Source: Neisseria lactamica (GTDB lineage: Bacteria > Pseudomonadota > Gammaproteobacteria > Burkholderiales > Neisseriaceae). Taken from it: 13,100 nt of DNA. Of this stretch, positions 12,705-13,100 are shown in pieces (position 1 is the first letter of the stretch; each line of letters opens with the position of its first letter). A program made the translations under genes and the position numbers. Location of the stretch: assembly GCA_001067655.1 (NCBI GenBank), contig JUNU01000201.1, positions 1 through 13,100 on the forward strand, written 5' to 3'. A model generated the notes under the pieces. That model worked only from the letters and a program-made list of their open reading frames with translations. It was not told where the DNA came from and ran no database searches.

Positions 12705-12732
12705 TTTGCGATTCATCAAACCGAATCGCAAA
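12705..12732. promoter_or_regulatory. Perfect 10-8-10 dyad upstream of the small gene
   Basis: TTTGCGATTC (12705-12714) is repeated perfectly inverted at 12723-12732 around an 8-base spacer. It is followed by A residues rather than T, so it does not look like a terminator for lgt. It lies 17 bases upstream of the predicted -35 box of the 48-aa gene, where an activator or repressor could bind. Confidence 0.4.
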
Positions 12733-12748
12733 AAATCTTAAATCCGAC

Positions 12749-12777
12749 TTGGTTTATCCGCCGCCCGATGGTATCTT
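12749..12777 (+). promoter_or_regulatory. Predicted promoter of the 48-aa gene
   Basis: TTGGTT (12749-12754) and TATCTT (12772-12777) are separated by 17 bases, placing the transcription start near 12784, about 30 bases before the ATG. Confidence 0.45.
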
Positions 12778-12813
12778 GGCACACCTTTCCACCTTTTTTA
12801 AAGAGAGCCTAAA

Positions 12814-12960
12814 ATGTCAGAAGAAAACAAAATCAAAGTCAACGACCTGCCCGAAGACAAAAAAGAACAGTCTGAAGAAGTCGAGCTGCCCGTAGTCAAC
12901 AACGAAGAAAAACGCGGCGGCCACAGCGAAGGCGGTTGCTGCGGCGCATGCGGCGGTTGA
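12814..12960 (+). CDS. 48-aa acidic peptide with Gly/Cys tail
   Basis: A short ORF encodes a 48-residue protein beginning MSEENKIKVNDLPEDKK and ending SEGGCCGACGG. The first two thirds are strongly charged and acidic, with no signal peptide or membrane segment. The tail carries all three cysteines (C42, C43, C46) embedded in glycines, a CCGxC arrangement suited to metal binding, redox chemistry or peptide modification. AAGAGAG (12801-12807) provides a ribosome binding site 6 bases before the ATG, a promoter-like sequence and a dyad lie upstream, and an 18-bp DUS terminator follows, so it looks like a complete transcription unit. Codon use matches the local housekeeping genes. I do not recognise the family; no modifying enzyme or transporter is visible to its left, and the right side is cut off by the window. 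Confidence 0.7.
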   Translation: MSEENKIKVNDLPEDKKEQSEEVELPVVNNEEKRGGHSEGGCCGACGG

Positions 12961-12976
12961 TTCCGTTTTGAAAAAC

Positions 12977-13020
12977 AAAGGTCGTCTGAAAACCTGAAAC
13001 ACGGTTTTCAGACGACCTTT
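12977..13020 (+). terminator. DUS inverted-repeat terminator
   Basis: Perfect 18-bp arms 12977-12994 and 13003-13020 around an 8-nt loop, followed by further T residues. Exact DUS lies in both arms (12979-12990 and 13007-13018). It is 16 bases after the stop of the 48-aa gene and is the strongest terminator in the window. Confidence 0.9.
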
Positions 13021-13048
13021 TTATCATGTAGGAATATGGCAGATTTTG

Positions 13049-13100
13049 TATAGTGGATTAACTTTAAACCAGTACGGCGTTACCTCGCCTTGCCGTACTA
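13049..13100. repeat. Correia-type element, cut by the window end
   Basis: The sequence from TATAGTGGATTAACTTTAAA (13049-13068) onward, with CAGTACGGCGTTACCTCGCC after it, is the familiar left end of a neisserial Correia-type repeat. An internal stem pairs AGTACGGC (13071-13078) with GCCGTACT (13092-13099). The right end lies outside the window. Confidence 0.75.

Noticed and set aside
1..13100. rRNA, tRNA, IS transposase or prophage genes
   Set aside because: No tRNA cloverleaf, rRNA core sequence, transposase motif or phage structural gene was recognised on either strand.

Overview
The window is chromosomal DNA of a commensal Neisseria. By eye it carries about eighteen exact copies, in either orientation, of the 12-mer AGGTCGTCTGAA. 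This is the DNA uptake sequence (DUS) dialect described for the N. mucosa / N. sicca group and differs from the meningococcal/gonococcal ATGCCGTCTGAA. Many copies sit in pairs as inverted repeats behind genes and form terminators. A Correia-type repeat at the right edge, a decayed copy upstream of argB, an MtrA-like regulator and GC-rich codon use in the housekeeping genes also fit Neisseria. The exact species cannot be fixed from this window.

Left part (1-1870): an AT-richer accessory stretch. It holds the possible tail of an upstream gene, a hairpin made of a different DUS dialect, a Suppressor-of-fused-domain protein (a family that includes polymorphic-toxin immunity proteins), a decapitated secreted-protein remnant, and a 209-aa exported protein of unknown function. 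Next comes a ferredoxin/flavin reductase fusion (1902-2906), then on the minus strand an exported rhodanese and a DUF302 lipoprotein (4006 down to 3092).

Middle (4080-5160): one strikingly AT-rich minus-strand gene of 325 aa, clearly foreign in composition, wedged between the rhodanese and AhpD-like genes. It has weak ADP-ribosyltransferase/FRG-like motifs and is the best candidate here for something undescribed. To its right, an AhpD-like carboxymuconolactone decarboxylase family gene (minus) and an MtrA-like AraC activator (plus) diverge from a region holding two overlapping palindromes, which suggests a regulator-target pair.

Right part (6801-13100): housekeeping genes, each mostly its own transcription unit closed by DUS hairpins: rlmJ, a small Cys-rich lipoprotein, fbp, argB (convergent with fbp), an M14 zinc carboxypeptidase and lgt. 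Between lgt and the right edge is a 48-aa ORF (12814-12960) with a Gly/Cys tail, its own promoter-like sequence, an upstream dyad and a strong terminator. No rRNA, tRNA, CRISPR array, IS transposase or phage gene was seen.
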